Of a stretch of 64,000 nt of DNA, positions 34,893 to 44,652 are shown one piece after another (within the stretch, counting starts at the first letter, position 1; every line of letters begins with the position of its first letter). The notes under the pieces are model-generated. The model was not told the DNA's origin. It worked only from the letters and a program-made list of their open reading frames with translations, and did no database searches. This DNA comes from UBA940 sp031547885 (GTDB lineage: Bacteria > Bacteroidota > Bacteroidia > Bacteroidales > Rikenellaceae). Location of the stretch: contig JAVBRO010000020.1 of assembly GCA_031547885.1 (NCBI GenBank), positions 1 through 64,000 of the forward strand, written 5' to 3'. Both the position numbers and the translations under genes were made by a program.

Positions 34893-37118
34893 TCATTTAA
34901 TTTCGTATACGGTCATATCCGAGAGGGCCACACTTCTTCCTTCTGTGTTGAATCCGATCCTGTTGAACGGACCCGACGGGAAAAAGATATTGGTCTGCAC
35001 CGTCTCTCCGCCGTTGACGAAGAGTTCCGAAGAGGCCTTGTCCACCAGCAGCCTCACATTGTACGAATCCTTTGACGAAAGCGGAGATGTTATTGCGTCG
35101 ACGTAGAACCTCGGATGGAATGTGGTGTTGCCGCTCTGCGCACGGTTGACGGTGAGCACGCCCTGCGCCTTGTCGAATGTGAAGACGACTTTTTCGCCGG
35201 CATCGTTCGAAAGCGTAAATCCGAACGGGGCCTTCGACGATGGCGTCAGCGTGAATACCAGGTCATAGATCCCGCGCTCCATTCCGGCGACCCCTTCGAC
35301 AAGGTGCGTCTCCTTTACCACGGCATTCGCCACTTTCGCTGCCGACGCCCTCATCCCTTCGATCTCTTTCACGGGATAGCTGCCCAGAACCACATGCCTG
35401 CCGTTATTCATCAGCTTCAGTTCCCGCGGCACGGTCATGCTGTTGCGGAAATAGAGCGAAGGCACGAAGTTGGCATAATCGTGGTTGCTCATCCAGCCTA
35501 TGAAAAGCGTCCTTCCGTTCGGCACGTTGCTCCACGTGACGCCCGCATAGTTGTCGCAGCCGTAATCTATCCACAGCGGATAGGGCAGCTTGTCGGCTTT
35601 AAACGAGCGGCCGTCGAAATCGCCGATGAAATACTGAGTGGCGCATCCGCCGTTGGGCGCACCCGGGTTGATGCTTACAAGCAGCACCCATTTTTCGGCG
35701 CCGTTATAGTTGAGCGGGAAGAGGTCGGGACACTCCCATACTCCGCCGTGCGCTCCTGTCTCCTCGTCGAACTCGCTGAGTTTTTTCCACTCCTTCAGGT
35801 CCTTCGATTCGTAGAATGTGATGCTCTGCCCCGTTGCAAGGGTCATGATCCACCTCGAAGTGGGTGCATGCCAGCGCACTTTGGAGTCCCTGAAATCCAT
35901 ATACGACGGGTCCGCCAGCACGGGATTGCCGTCGTAGCTCGTGAACGTGGTCCCGTTATCGGTGCTGTATGAGATGCTCTGCACCTGATAGCCTTTGAAT
36001 GATGTATATACGGCCACGACGGCATCTTGCCCGAATCCGGCGGTATTGTCCTTGTCCACTACCGCGCTGCCCGAGAATATGGCCCCGATAGGGTCCGGGG
36101 CTATGGCAATGGGCATGTGCTTCCACTTGCACAGATCCTTCGACACGGCGTGTCCCCAGTGCATATTGCCCCAGCGGGTCCCGTAGGGATTGTACTGGTA
36201 GTAGAGATGATACTCGCCGTCCTTGTAGAACATGCCGTTGGGATCGTTCGTCCAGCCGTACGGCGGTGAGAAATGGTAGTCGGGGCGGTAAGGCTCGTTG
36301 TAATTGAAATTGAACGAGTCCGACTGGGCCAGATTGTCGAGTCCGACCGCACCGGCGAACACATAGTCGAAAATGAACGACAGCGGCCTGCCTTTGTATT
36401 TTTCCACGTCGACAGGCATCAGGTAATCGATCCTCTCCTCGGCAAGCCTGACCATGATCGGTTCCATGATGGGCGCTCCGTCCGATTCTATCGCTATCTT
36501 ATATTCGCGGGCATCGTCCTGGATGGGCAGCAGGATGTACTTTTTATCGACCGCGAAATCGATGCGGTGGTCGTTCCGGAAAAAGTTCTTGTCCTGATCG
36601 CTCATCTCGATCTGGTCGACGAGTATATGGCCCCATCCGCCGGTTTGTTCGTCGACGATCCTGATCTGCGCCTTTTTGCCCTTCAGGCCGGCCGTGTTCC
36701 AGGACATCACGTTTAACTGTTCGCTAGGGAAGAGCGGTGCGCTCCTGAATTTGCTCTCGCCGTTCACCAGCAGTTCGATATAGGTTCCCGGGTGGTTGCC
36801 GCCGCCGATCAGGAAGTTGATATACTTCCGCTGGATCGTAAATTCATAGGACAGGAGAACGCCCGTAGAGTCGTCCCCTCCGTGAAAACTGTTGACGAAC
36901 TGCTGTCCGCACCAGCCGGTCACTTCATTCTGGCCGTCGACACCCCCCTGTGCGGGAGCCTCGCCGAAAGCGGTACCTTCGACGCTCCATTTCCCGAAAC
37001 GGCTCTGATCGAATCCCCCTTCGGATTCAAAATCTTCGATCACGATATCCGGCCGCGAAAGGCAACCGCACATAAGGGCCGCCGACAGCGTCACAATAAC
37101 AAAATGTAATCTCTTCAT
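34893..37118 (-). CDS. GH32 fructan hydrolase lipoprotein with N-terminal sandwich domain
   Basis: A 741-residue lipoprotein (leader ending ALMCGC). Residues about 25-170 form a beta-sandwich, followed by a second all-beta region (about 180-270; DUF4980-like) as in exo-acting Bacteroides fructanases. The GH32 five-bladed propeller starts near 280 with W-T-N-D292-P-N-G (nucleophile D292); the acid/base is E462 in WECPDLF. The transition-state stabiliser motif reads F-R410-D411-S rather than R-D-P. The C-terminal beta-sandwich runs from about 590. It should release fructose from levan, inulin or sucrose-type ends. It follows susD by 21 bases. Linkage preference (beta-2,1 or beta-2,6) is not readable. 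Confidence 0.93.
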   Translation of the reverse strand: MKRLHFVIVTLSAALMCGCLSRPDIVIEDFESEGGFDQSRFGKWSVEGTAFGEAPAQGGVDGQNEVTGWCGQQFVNSFHGGDDSTGVLLSYEFTIQRKYINFLIGGGNHPGTYIELLVNGESKFRSAPLFPSEQLNVMSWNTAGLKGKKAQIRIVDEQTGGWGHILVDQIEMSDQDKNFFRNDHRIDFAVDKKYILLPIQDDAREYKIAIESDGAPIMEPIMVRLAEERIDYLMPVDVEKYKGRPLSFIFDYVFAGAVGLDNLAQSDSFNFNYNEPYRPDYHFSPPYGWTNDPNGMFYKDGEYHLYYQYNPYGTRWGNMHWGHAVSKDLCKWKHMPIAIAPDPIGAIFSGSAVVDKDNTAGFGQDAVVAVYTSFKGYQVQSISYSTDNGTTFTSYDGNPVLADPSYMDFRDSKVRWHAPTSRWIMTLATGQSITFYESKDLKEWKKLSEFDEETGAHGGVWECPDLFPLNYNGAEKWVLLVSINPGAPNGGCATQYFIGDFDGRSFKADKLPYPLWIDYGCDNYAGVTWSNVPNGRTLFIGWMSNHDYANFVPSLYFRNSMTVPRELKLMNNGRHVVLGSYPVKEIEGMRASAAKVANAVVKETHLVEGVAGMERGIYDLVFTLTPSSKAPFGFTLSNDAGEKVVFTFDKAQGVLTVNRAQSGNTTFHPRFYVDAITSPLSSKDSYNVRLLVDKASSELFVNGGETVQTNIFFPSGPFNRIGFNTEGRSVALSDMTVYEIK

Positions 37119-37139
37119 CTCTCTCGCAAGTTTATTATA

Positions 37140-38897
37140 TTAATCCTCTATATAGCCTTCGTAACCCGGATTCTGCCTGTACGCCCCGAACGAGTAGCCT
37201 ATCTGGATCTGCGGGATCGGCAGGTATTCGTCGCGCGCCGGCACGAACGAACCTGCTTTCAGGTATTCGCGCAGAAGCCGCTCCTTGGGCAGGTAGTCGA
37301 CGTTGAGCACCTGGTTGGCCGTACCCCACCGCACCAGGTCGAAAAAGCGTTCGCCTTCCATCGCCAGCTCGAGTTTACGCTCGAACATCAGCGCTTTCCA
37401 TGCGTAGTCTTTGGTCCACATGCAGTTTTCGCCGTTTTTGTACGTATCGATCCTGTAGTTTGCGGCATAGCTGTCGCCGCTCCACGACAGCACATACTGG
37501 CTGTTCTTGGTGCGTGTGCGTATCTTGTTGATGAGCGGCAGCGCTTCCGTCTGACGGTCGAGTTGAATGAGCGCTTCGGCCTTCCACAGTAGCACGTCGG
37601 CATAGCGTATCACCTGGAAATCGAGGCAGCTGGCGCCCCACGGCCATCCCGGACGCATATTCGGGTCTTCGGGAGAGAGCAGGAACTTCTTGCTGCTGAA
37701 ATAACCGTATGTGGCCGGTTCCCTCAGCCAGCTTTCGTTGTAAGCCTCGCCTGTATAGGTTTTCCACCGGATGCCGATGCGTCCCACGGTGTAATCGAGG
37801 CGCGGGTCGACGTTGAACCGGAAACCGTCGTCCACGGTCATCAGGTTGCTGTCGTTGTAGGTGTCGAAAAGCGGAAGGCCCGTGGCGGTGGTTTTGAACG
37901 AGTTCACCAGATGCTGGCTAGGCTGGAAGAAGCCGTCGCCGCTGTAAACAGCCCGCGGGATATTCAGGGTGTTGCACCAGTTGAAGTGCCCGTACTGGAA
38001 ACCGTCCTCGGTCGAATGCTTTACGGCGAATACCGACTCCGGTCCGGTTTCGTATTCCACCAGCGCCAGTTGCGGGAAATCATCCAGCAGGTCGTATTTC
38101 CCGCTGCCTATGACATCGTCGCACAGATTCACGACCTGCTCCAGCAGGGTTTTGTCCAGCGAAACGAACTGGTTTCTCTTGTCCTGTTTATATGCCCGGT
38201 AGAGCGTCGCCTTTGCCTGATATGCGATCGCCGCATTTTTGGCGACGCGCCCCACTTCGGGCTGCTGTGCGGGAAGCAGTTCGGCCGCCGCCTTGAACTC
38301 TTCGGCGATCATTTCGAGGATCTGGTCGCGCGAATAGAGATTGTTGGGCAGATACGCAAGGTCGTTCGTGTAGGCCGTTTCGTCGAACCAGACGATGCGG
38401 TTGAACAGCCTGCTGAGGTTGAAGTAGAAGTGGGCCCTGAGGAAACGCATCTCGCCTATGCGGACGTCCCGCTCCGGAAAGTCGGCAACAGAGAGCGCCT
38501 TGAGCAGGCGGATGGCGTCGTTGCAGCGCTGCACGCTGATGTAAAGGGCCGACCATGTGCCGTTGGCGATGTCGTTGGAAGGGTAGAAACCGGTGTAGGT
38601 CTCCAGTGCGTTGATCTCCCAGATGTCGTTCGTGCCGCCGCCCCCTTTGTAGGCGGTCTCGGCCCGCACTTCGCCGAATACCCAGTTATTCTCGAAAGCG
38701 TAGCGGTACTGCTGGCCGTAATTGTAAGGCACCGTAAGCGCGGCGTAGGCCGATATGCAGAGGCTTTCGATGTTTTCCGGCGTCCCGAGCACGCCGTCGC
38801 TAAGCCTCCCTTTGGGTTTCGAATCCAGAAAATCCTTGCTGCAGCCGCACATCAACAGCGCAGAGGCCAGTATTATATATACAAATTTATATTTCAT
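37140..38897 (-). CDS. SusD-like outer-membrane lipoprotein (PUL 2)
   Basis: A 585-residue SusD/RagB lipoprotein (leader MKYKFVYIILASALLMCGC). Hallmarks: RFLRAHFYFNLSRLFNRIVWFDE, RYADVLLWKAEALIQL, INKIRTRT, and the ending ERKLELAMEGERFFDLVRWG followed by YLPIPQIQI. It binds the PUL 2 polysaccharide at the surface with the SusC encoded just upstream (21-base gap). The neighbourhood of two GH32 enzymes and a fructokinase points to a fructan ligand. Confidence 0.95.
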   Translation of the reverse strand: MKYKFVYIILASALLMCGCSKDFLDSKPKGRLSDGVLGTPENIESLCISAYAALTVPYNYGQQYRYAFENNWVFGEVRAETAYKGGGGTNDIWEINALETYTGFYPSNDIANGTWSALYISVQRCNDAIRLLKALSVADFPERDVRIGEMRFLRAHFYFNLSRLFNRIVWFDETAYTNDLAYLPNNLYSRDQILEMIAEEFKAAAELLPAQQPEVGRVAKNAAIAYQAKATLYRAYKQDKRNQFVSLDKTLLEQVVNLCDDVIGSGKYDLLDDFPQLALVEYETGPESVFAVKHSTEDGFQYGHFNWCNTLNIPRAVYSGDGFFQPSQHLVNSFKTTATGLPLFDTYNDSNLMTVDDGFRFNVDPRLDYTVGRIGIRWKTYTGEAYNESWLREPATYGYFSSKKFLLSPEDPNMRPGWPWGASCLDFQVIRYADVLLWKAEALIQLDRQTEALPLINKIRTRTKNSQYVLSWSGDSYAANYRIDTYKNGENCMWTKDYAWKALMFERKLELAMEGERFFDLVRWGTANQVLNVDYLPKERLLREYLKAGSFVPARDEYLPIPQIQIGYSFGAYRQNPGYEGYIED

Positions 38898-38918
38898 AAT
38901 ATTGCTCGTTTGAAATTC

Positions 38919-41900
38919 TTAAAATCCGAAAGTGATACCGCATGTGTAGGTTCTGGGGATAGGGTAGGGATATCCCGGAGATTCGGGATCGGCCCCGCTG
39001 AACCCGGTAATAGTGAAGAGGTTCTGCATCTGGAAATAGATCCTCATATTGGTCATCCGCACCGCTTCGGCATATCTTTTCGGCAGCGTGTACCCTATCT
39101 GGAAATCTTTCATGCGTATGAAAGATGCGTCTTCGAAGAAGTAGTCCGAAGCTTCCAGTTCGTTGTTCTCGTTCAGGGCCGTCAGCGCGGGAACCGTCGA
39201 GTTGAAGTTTTCGTAGGGGTCCCATGCCTTGAGCAGGTTCTTGCCGTGGCTGCTGGTCATACCCTGGAAGAAGTCGGTGTAGAATTTGGCGGGGTTGTAG
39301 GCGTCGCGCACGATCCCGCGCAGGAAGAACGACAGGTCGAAACTCTTGTAGGACATGGAAACGTTCAAACCTCCCGAGAACCGGATCAGGGTGGTGCCGA
39401 GATATACCCTGTCGGCGTCGGTTATCTGGTTGTCGCCGTTGGTATCGACATAGCGGATCCGGCCCAGTCCCTTGCCTTCCTTATAGATGCCGTCGCCGAG
39501 CTCTTCGTATGTGCGGTACAGGCCGTTGGTTTTATACCCGAACATCGCTCCGAGCGACATGCCGATCAATCCGCTGCGGCCGTCGTCCTCGGGGAAATAG
39601 GTGATCTTGTTGCGGTAGCTGGCGGCCGTAAGTGTCAATTCATAGGCGAAGTCGGACTTCCTGTCGCGCCATACCAATGAAAGGTCGAAACCGCGGTTTG
39701 TCATCGAGGCGCCGTTGTACGCCATGATGCTCCCTTCGCCGATCACGGCGCTGTACGTGCGGTCGATCAACATATCCTTGGTATCCTTGATGAAATAGTC
39801 GAGCGTCAGCACCAGCCGGTTGCGGAGCAGTTCCAGGTCGAGGCCGACGTTGGTCTGGGTGGTGGTTTCCCACTTCAGGTTGGGGTTGCCGGTCCGCAGT
39901 TTGATCACCCCGACGGGGATCGTGCCCTTATTGACGCCGCCGATATCGTACGAGTCGACAAGACTTATGGCATATTTGTTATAGGTGGCTTCGTTGTCGA
40001 TGCGGTCGTTGCCGGTCATACCCCAGGAAGCCCTGATCTTGAGTTCGTCCAACCATGATACGCCGCTCATGAAATTCTCCTTGCTGATGCGCCAGCCGCC
40101 CGATACTGCAGGGAAAAGCGCGGCGTTGTTGTTCTTCCCGAAACGCGAGGAAGCGTCGCGGCGCAAAGTGGCCGTAATCAGGTAGCGGTCCATGAGCGCA
40201 TAATTGATCTTGCCGAAATACGACAGCATCTTATATGAACTCGCTCCGTTTCCTGCAGTCGTATTGCCTTCTCCGGCATCCAGATAGCGGTAATCGGGAT
40301 CCTCGATCGCAAAACCCTCTTTGCGGCCCCACAGAGCCTCTTCGTAATGCTCTTTCGACTCCATCCCGGCCAGTACGCCGAACGTATGCACGCCTATGGT
40401 CTTGTTATAATTGATGGTGTTTGACCACACCCAGTCGTAGGCCATCCCCATGGTGGTCTGAAGGCTGTTGACGTCGCTGTGCTTGTCGCCTTCTTCCCAT
40501 TTCGGACTGAAAATGTAGTCGGTTGCGTTGAAATAGTTGATACCGAAGTTGGTCTTGAGCACGAGGCCCGAGATCGGCTCGGCTTCGGCATACGCATTGC
40601 CGAACACCTGCCATCTTCCGAGCCGCTGGCCTTTGGCTGCGTCCAGAAGCCTTATCGGGTTCTCCTGCGCCCCGATTCCCTGGGTCGATCCGCCGTAGCC
40701 GCCGTTGATATCGTAAACGGGTATGATCGGATGCTGCGCAATGGCGAGTTCCTCGATGCCGCCCGGTTTATGATTCTCGTGATAGCGTGTGAAACTCAGG
40801 TTCTCGCCGATCCTCAACCTGTTTTTGAGCAGGGCATAATCGCTGCTGGCGCGTCCGGTAAAGCGTGCGAAATTACTGTACTTGATAATACCGTCCTGGT
40901 CCAGGTAGTTGAGCGAAAATGTGGTCGAACCTTTCGAGCTGCCGCGCGAAACGGAAACGTTGTAACTCTGGCGGAGCGCGTTCTGGTACACCACGTCCGA
41001 CCAGTTGGTATCGCTGGCGGGGATCGTCCGCGCTTCGTCGATGAACTCGGGGATCATCGGCTCGGGACCGCTGCCGTAAATACTGTGGCTCGGCTTCATG
41101 CCCGAATTGAGGTACGCTTTCCAGTAAACTTCGCCCCATTCGCGTGCATTGAGCATCGGAGTCCCCGTATAGAAGGTCTGTACAGACACCTGGGCGTCGA
41201 AATTAACGGTCAACTGGTCGACCTGCGCCCGTTTCGTCGTGATGACGATCACGCCGTTGGCGGCCTGCGTACCGTAGATCGAGGCCGACGAAGCGTCCTT
41301 GAGCACTTGGATCGACTCTATATCGTTGGCGTTCAAAATAGTGGAGAGGTTCCGGAATGTCGGCACGCCGTCGATCACGTAAAGCGGCGAAGTGTCGTTA
41401 ATCGAGGTGATACCGCGTATCAGGACCCCGGTGTTGATATCGCCGGGAGTACCGTCGATCGAAACGTCCATCCCCGCGACGCGCCCCTGGAGCGCAACCA
41501 TCGGATTGGTGGTGGGAATCCCCTTGATGTCTTTCATCTTCACGATGCTGACCGCGCCGGTGATATCGCCGCGGCGTTCGGATGAGTATCCGGTCACGAC
41601 CACATCGTCGAGATTGATAGGATTCTCGGCAAGGCGGACTTCCATGCCGGATGACGCGGCCGCCTCCTGCGTCATGTGTCCGACGAAGGATATAGTGAGG
41701 CGTGCGCCGGGTTTTACATTCAGGGCGAACGATCCGTCGGCAGAGGTGACCGTGCCGTTGTTCGTGCCTTTTTCAACGACGGAAGCTCCTGCAATGGGCT
41801 GATCCGTCGATTGTTGCAATACGGTTCCGCGTATCTCCGCCGTCTGGGACGAAGCCACATGTATATTGAGCAGCAGGGCCGGGATAAGCAGAAGCAGATA

Positions 41901-41930
41901 CCGCATACGACCTTGTTTGACTATATTCAT
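38919..41930 (-). CDS. SusC-like TonB-dependent transporter (PUL 2)
   Basis: A 1003-residue transporter. Signal peptide ends near VASSQ (residue 29; a second ATG nine codons in would also give a good leader). CarboxypepD_reg-like domain about 30-105, linker DDVVVTGYS, plug with YVIDGVPTF, VLKDASSASIYGT and QAANGVIVITTKRA, then the barrel ending in CGITFGF. It should import fructo-oligosaccharides made at the surface by the lipoprotein GH32 enzymes. It is 33 bases after the upstream GH32 gene and 21 before susD. Confidence 0.96.
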   Translation of the reverse strand: MNIVKQGRMRYLLLLIPALLLNIHVASSQTAEIRGTVLQQSTDQPIAGASVVEKGTNNGTVTSADGSFALNVKPGARLTISFVGHMTQEAAASSGMEVRLAENPINLDDVVVTGYSSERRGDITGAVSIVKMKDIKGIPTTNPMVALQGRVAGMDVSIDGTPGDINTGVLIRGITSINDTSPLYVIDGVPTFRNLSTILNANDIESIQVLKDASSASIYGTQAANGVIVITTKRAQVDQLTVNFDAQVSVQTFYTGTPMLNAREWGEVYWKAYLNSGMKPSHSIYGSGPEPMIPEFIDEARTIPASDTNWSDVVYQNALRQSYNVSVSRGSSKGSTTFSLNYLDQDGIIKYSNFARFTGRASSDYALLKNRLRIGENLSFTRYHENHKPGGIEELAIAQHPIIPVYDINGGYGGSTQGIGAQENPIRLLDAAKGQRLGRWQVFGNAYAEAEPISGLVLKTNFGINYFNATDYIFSPKWEEGDKHSDVNSLQTTMGMAYDWVWSNTINYNKTIGVHTFGVLAGMESKEHYEEALWGRKEGFAIEDPDYRYLDAGEGNTTAGNGASSYKMLSYFGKINYALMDRYLITATLRRDASSRFGKNNNAALFPAVSGGWRISKENFMSGVSWLDELKIRASWGMTGNDRIDNEATYNKYAISLVDSYDIGGVNKGTIPVGVIKLRTGNPNLKWETTTQTNVGLDLELLRNRLVLTLDYFIKDTKDMLIDRTYSAVIGEGSIMAYNGASMTNRGFDLSLVWRDRKSDFAYELTLTAASYRNKITYFPEDDGRSGLIGMSLGAMFGYKTNGLYRTYEELGDGIYKEGKGLGRIRYVDTNGDNQITDADRVYLGTTLIRFSGGLNVSMSYKSFDLSFFLRGIVRDAYNPAKFYTDFFQGMTSSHGKNLLKAWDPYENFNSTVPALTALNENNELEASDYFFEDASFIRMKDFQIGYTLPKRYAEAVRMTNMRIYFQMQNLFTITGFSGADPESPGYPYPIPRTYTCGITFGF

Positions 41931-41963
41931 ATTGTTATTTATTTTTAGGTTGTAGTTTGATGG

Positions 41964-43511
41964 TTACCGGTAGACCTTTATGTCGGAGAATCGGGCGGTG
42001 CCCTTGTCTGAGAATATCATCCACGGATTCTCGTTCATTTTGACGATGCGGTTCGTGAATGCGGCTTTATCGTTCACATAGACGGTGCAGATCGATTTTT
42101 CGGCCACGACCGTAACGTCGAACTTCGCGGGCGACGGAACGTCCAGCGGCGTGAAGTTGAGTTCATCCGCGCCGTTATACATGAACAGTCCGGAACGCCC
42201 GCGGCTATTGCTGTTCGACAGGTCGAACAGGATCTTGTTGACGTTGTCCTGGATCCCGCTCGCATTGAAGGCCAGGCCGAATTTTTCGGCACCCGAAGCG
42301 TCGACGGTCATGGCGATGCGGAACGACGCGCCGTTGCGGGCGAATACCGCCATGCTGCCTTTGGTCACGGTAAAGTTATTCCCGTCGGCGACGACGTCTT
42401 CCGAAGCGGTCACCGTTTCGAGCTTAACCGGCACATTGAACTTCTTAGTCAAGGCATCGGGGATCACCGCGTAGAGACGGCCGGTAGAGGGGTCGCACTC
42501 GATCCTGTGGCTGACCAGCGCTCCGGCCCACTGAAGCTCGTTGCCGCTGTGTACGCGCTCGGCGCTGCTGCACCACCCTGAGATATACCGGTCCGTGCCG
42601 TCCGACGCCGTTTTCCCGGCATAGAGGAACAATCCGTCGAATGTTTCGTGGGCGGCGTTATTCTTGTCGCGGACAATGCGCCACGGGCCTTCCGGCGTGT
42701 TGGCGATCCGGTAGAATGTCTTCCTCTGCGGGTCGCGGTTGATGCGCGAGAATATGAGGTACCATTTGCCGCCCATCTGGAAGATGTCGGGACACTCGAG
42801 TATCTCCGCGTCCGATTCGAAATCGGTAAGCGAAGTGATCTGTTTCCAGGAACGCAGGTCGTCCGACGTGTAGCGCGCGAAACACCCTTTGCCGCTCTTT
42901 ATGGTGGTCACCAGCATCACCCAGCAGTATCTGTACGGGTCGTAGTAGACGTGCGGATCGCGGAAATTGTTCTGGTCGTATCCCGACGGCGCCTGGAAGG
43001 TGAAATCGGGCTGCTTGGTCCAGCTCTTCAGGTCGGGCGATGTCGCCAGCATGATCTTTTCGTTGGGAGTCAGATAGCCGTTGTGTCCCGTGTAGAAGAA
43101 GTAGTAGGTACCGTTGAACTCCACGCAGCTGCCGGTCCCGATGAACAGATCCTGGAACGAGATGTTATCGCCGCACTCGATGGCCGGCTGTATGGGCGTA
43201 AAATCCGCATAATCCTGCGTGGTCGTATAGTAGATCGGGTGGTCGTTCTTACGCCCGTCGCGCCAGTCCTGCAGGTAGAACAGGTAGAAATTCCCGTCGG
43301 CTTCGTTGTAGAACGGCATGGGGTCTCCGACCCATCCGATTTTCGGCTTGTAGAAAGAGGTGTATTCTCCGCCGTCCGAAGCATATTTGAACTCCAGTCC
43401 GTCGATCACTACAGGCGTGACCGGATCTTTATCCCCGCACGCAGCCAAAGCCGTTATGACGAAAAGTGCCGCAAACGACAGCCTGATGCTGTTTTTTATA
43501 TTTCTGTTCAT
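41964..43511 (-). CDS. GH32-type surface lipoprotein with variant active-site block
   Basis: A 515-residue lipoprotein (lipobox LAAC, Cys25). The propeller domain has the three GH32-clan acidic residues: D63 in G-W-V-G-D-P-M-P, D185 in F-R-D-P-H-V, and E239 in L-E-C-P-D-I-F. The first block differs from the usual W-M-N-D-P-N-G, placing it in a distinct GH32 branch. The C-terminal half (about 360-515) is a beta-sandwich (DUF4975-like). In the known levan locus an exposed lipoprotein endo-enzyme starts depolymerisation; position before susC suggests that job here. Endo activity is inferred. Confidence 0.85.
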   Translation of the reverse strand: MNRNIKNSIRLSFAALFVITALAACGDKDPVTPVVIDGLEFKYASDGGEYTSFYKPKIGWVGDPMPFYNEADGNFYLFYLQDWRDGRKNDHPIYYTTTQDYADFTPIQPAIECGDNISFQDLFIGTGSCVEFNGTYYFFYTGHNGYLTPNEKIMLATSPDLKSWTKQPDFTFQAPSGYDQNNFRDPHVYYDPYRYCWVMLVTTIKSGKGCFARYTSDDLRSWKQITSLTDFESDAEILECPDIFQMGGKWYLIFSRINRDPQRKTFYRIANTPEGPWRIVRDKNNAAHETFDGLFLYAGKTASDGTDRYISGWCSSAERVHSGNELQWAGALVSHRIECDPSTGRLYAVIPDALTKKFNVPVKLETVTASEDVVADGNNFTVTKGSMAVFARNGASFRIAMTVDASGAEKFGLAFNASGIQDNVNKILFDLSNSNSRGRSGLFMYNGADELNFTPLDVPSPAKFDVTVVAEKSICTVYVNDKAAFTNRIVKMNENPWMIFSDKGTARFSDIKVYR

Positions 43512-43520
43512 AATTTCCGA

Positions 43521-44621
43521 TTAATTAGGATAAGCAATAAATTGGTCCCAGAACATCCTGTGCCCGAAGAAATTAGGATCGGTTTTGGTGTCGTCGACCT
43601 GGGGAGCGATCAGCATGGTATGGATCAGGCTGAAGCCGTGGTCATCGGGCAGCTTGAAGGTCAGCACCTGCCATTCGCCCAGAGCCTCGGCGCTGTAAGG
43701 CTGCCACAGGTACTGGTTCCCGGCCCCGTTGCCCTGTATCTCCATCTGCACATTGCCCGCATACTCCTTGAGCACCACGACGCGGAACACTTTATATACC
43801 GCCGGGTCGATGCTCAGGCCGCTCAGGCCGCCGCCGGTCCAGGGGTCGTCGGCCGGATTGCGCCAGATCGAGACGCACTTGGCCGTCGAATTCTCAGGAC
43901 TCGGTTTGGGATTCTCCCATGTGGTGCTGATCTCGCCGACCGAACCGCACGGCCACCAGCCGGGAGTGACGGTTTCGCTGTCGCAAATGATATGGGGATT
44001 CCCCAGGTGTACGGTCACCGTGTATTCGTAGCTGTTACCCAGATGGCTGAGCATGTATTTCACCGGAGAGGTGAAATCCGCCGCCGCAGCCGGGTCGGGG
44101 GTCAGGAGGGCGCCTTCCGTGTATTTCACGTCGGGCGTCATGGCCGTAAGCGGCGTTCCCGCAGGCACGTAAACATCGATCTTCTTTCCGTAGTTGTCGA
44201 TTATGCCGGCATAGCCGTTGATGGTGAATTTGAGGATCTGTACCTTCGCCACATTGACGCGGACCTGATAGGTTCTGTAGCGTTTGTCCTTCACCACTGT
44301 ATATTTCTGCGTCGATGCGAAGTTCACAGCCACGCCGCTCGCCGGGGTTATCTCGGCACCCGCTCCGACTTTAATTTCGGGAGCCAGGCTGCTCACGTTC
44401 GTACCCATTGGCAGATTATCGACCGTGATCACAGCTTTTTTGTGGTCTATCTCACCTTCCACTCCGTTGATAATGAAGGAATTTATGTTGAGGTAATCCA
44501 GATACGGACTCTGCTCTGCCGGCTCATTGTCGCACGAGGCCAGACCGGACAACACCGCGAAAAGGACAAAGAAGGATATGCGTCCTGCCTTGCGGTAAAC
44601 AATTTTAATCAGATCGTTCAT
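43521..44621 (-). CDS. Surface glycan-binding lipoprotein candidate with tandem Ig-like domains
   Basis: A 366-residue lipoprotein (LASC near residue 30). Two similar beta domains follow each other (about 40-120 and 125-205, DUF5018-like; both begin with an F-x-I-N-G-x-x-G strand and end in a Y-x-V-x-V strand). A C-terminal region (about 215-366) rich in Trp (PGWWPCG, RNPADDPWTGGG, MFWDQF) resembles a carbohydrate-binding module. Position among susC, susD and GH32 genes matches the extra surface glycan-binding protein of fructan loci. No enzyme motif is seen. Confidence 0.75.
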   Translation of the reverse strand: MNDLIKIVYRKAGRISFFVLFAVLSGLASCDNEPAEQSPYLDYLNINSFIINGVEGEIDHKKAVITVDNLPMGTNVSSLAPEIKVGAGAEITPASGVAVNFASTQKYTVVKDKRYRTYQVRVNVAKVQILKFTINGYAGIIDNYGKKIDVYVPAGTPLTAMTPDVKYTEGALLTPDPAAAADFTSPVKYMLSHLGNSYEYTVTVHLGNPHIICDSETVTPGWWPCGSVGEISTTWENPKPSPENSTAKCVSIWRNPADDPWTGGGLSGLSIDPAVYKVFRVVVLKEYAGNVQMEIQGNGAGNQYLWQPYSAEALGEWQVLTFKLPDDHGFSLIHTMLIAPQVDDTKTDPNFFGHRMFWDQFIAYPN

Positions 44622-44652
44622 AGGCTAAATATTAAGTTTAGGGTTATTAGGG

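Noticed and set aside
37911..39680. 589-codon plus-strand open frame opposite susD and susC of PUL 2
   Set aside because: It lies wholly antisense to the susD gene and the 3' end of susC, has no start context or recognisable domain, and arises from the GC-rich codon use of the real genes.
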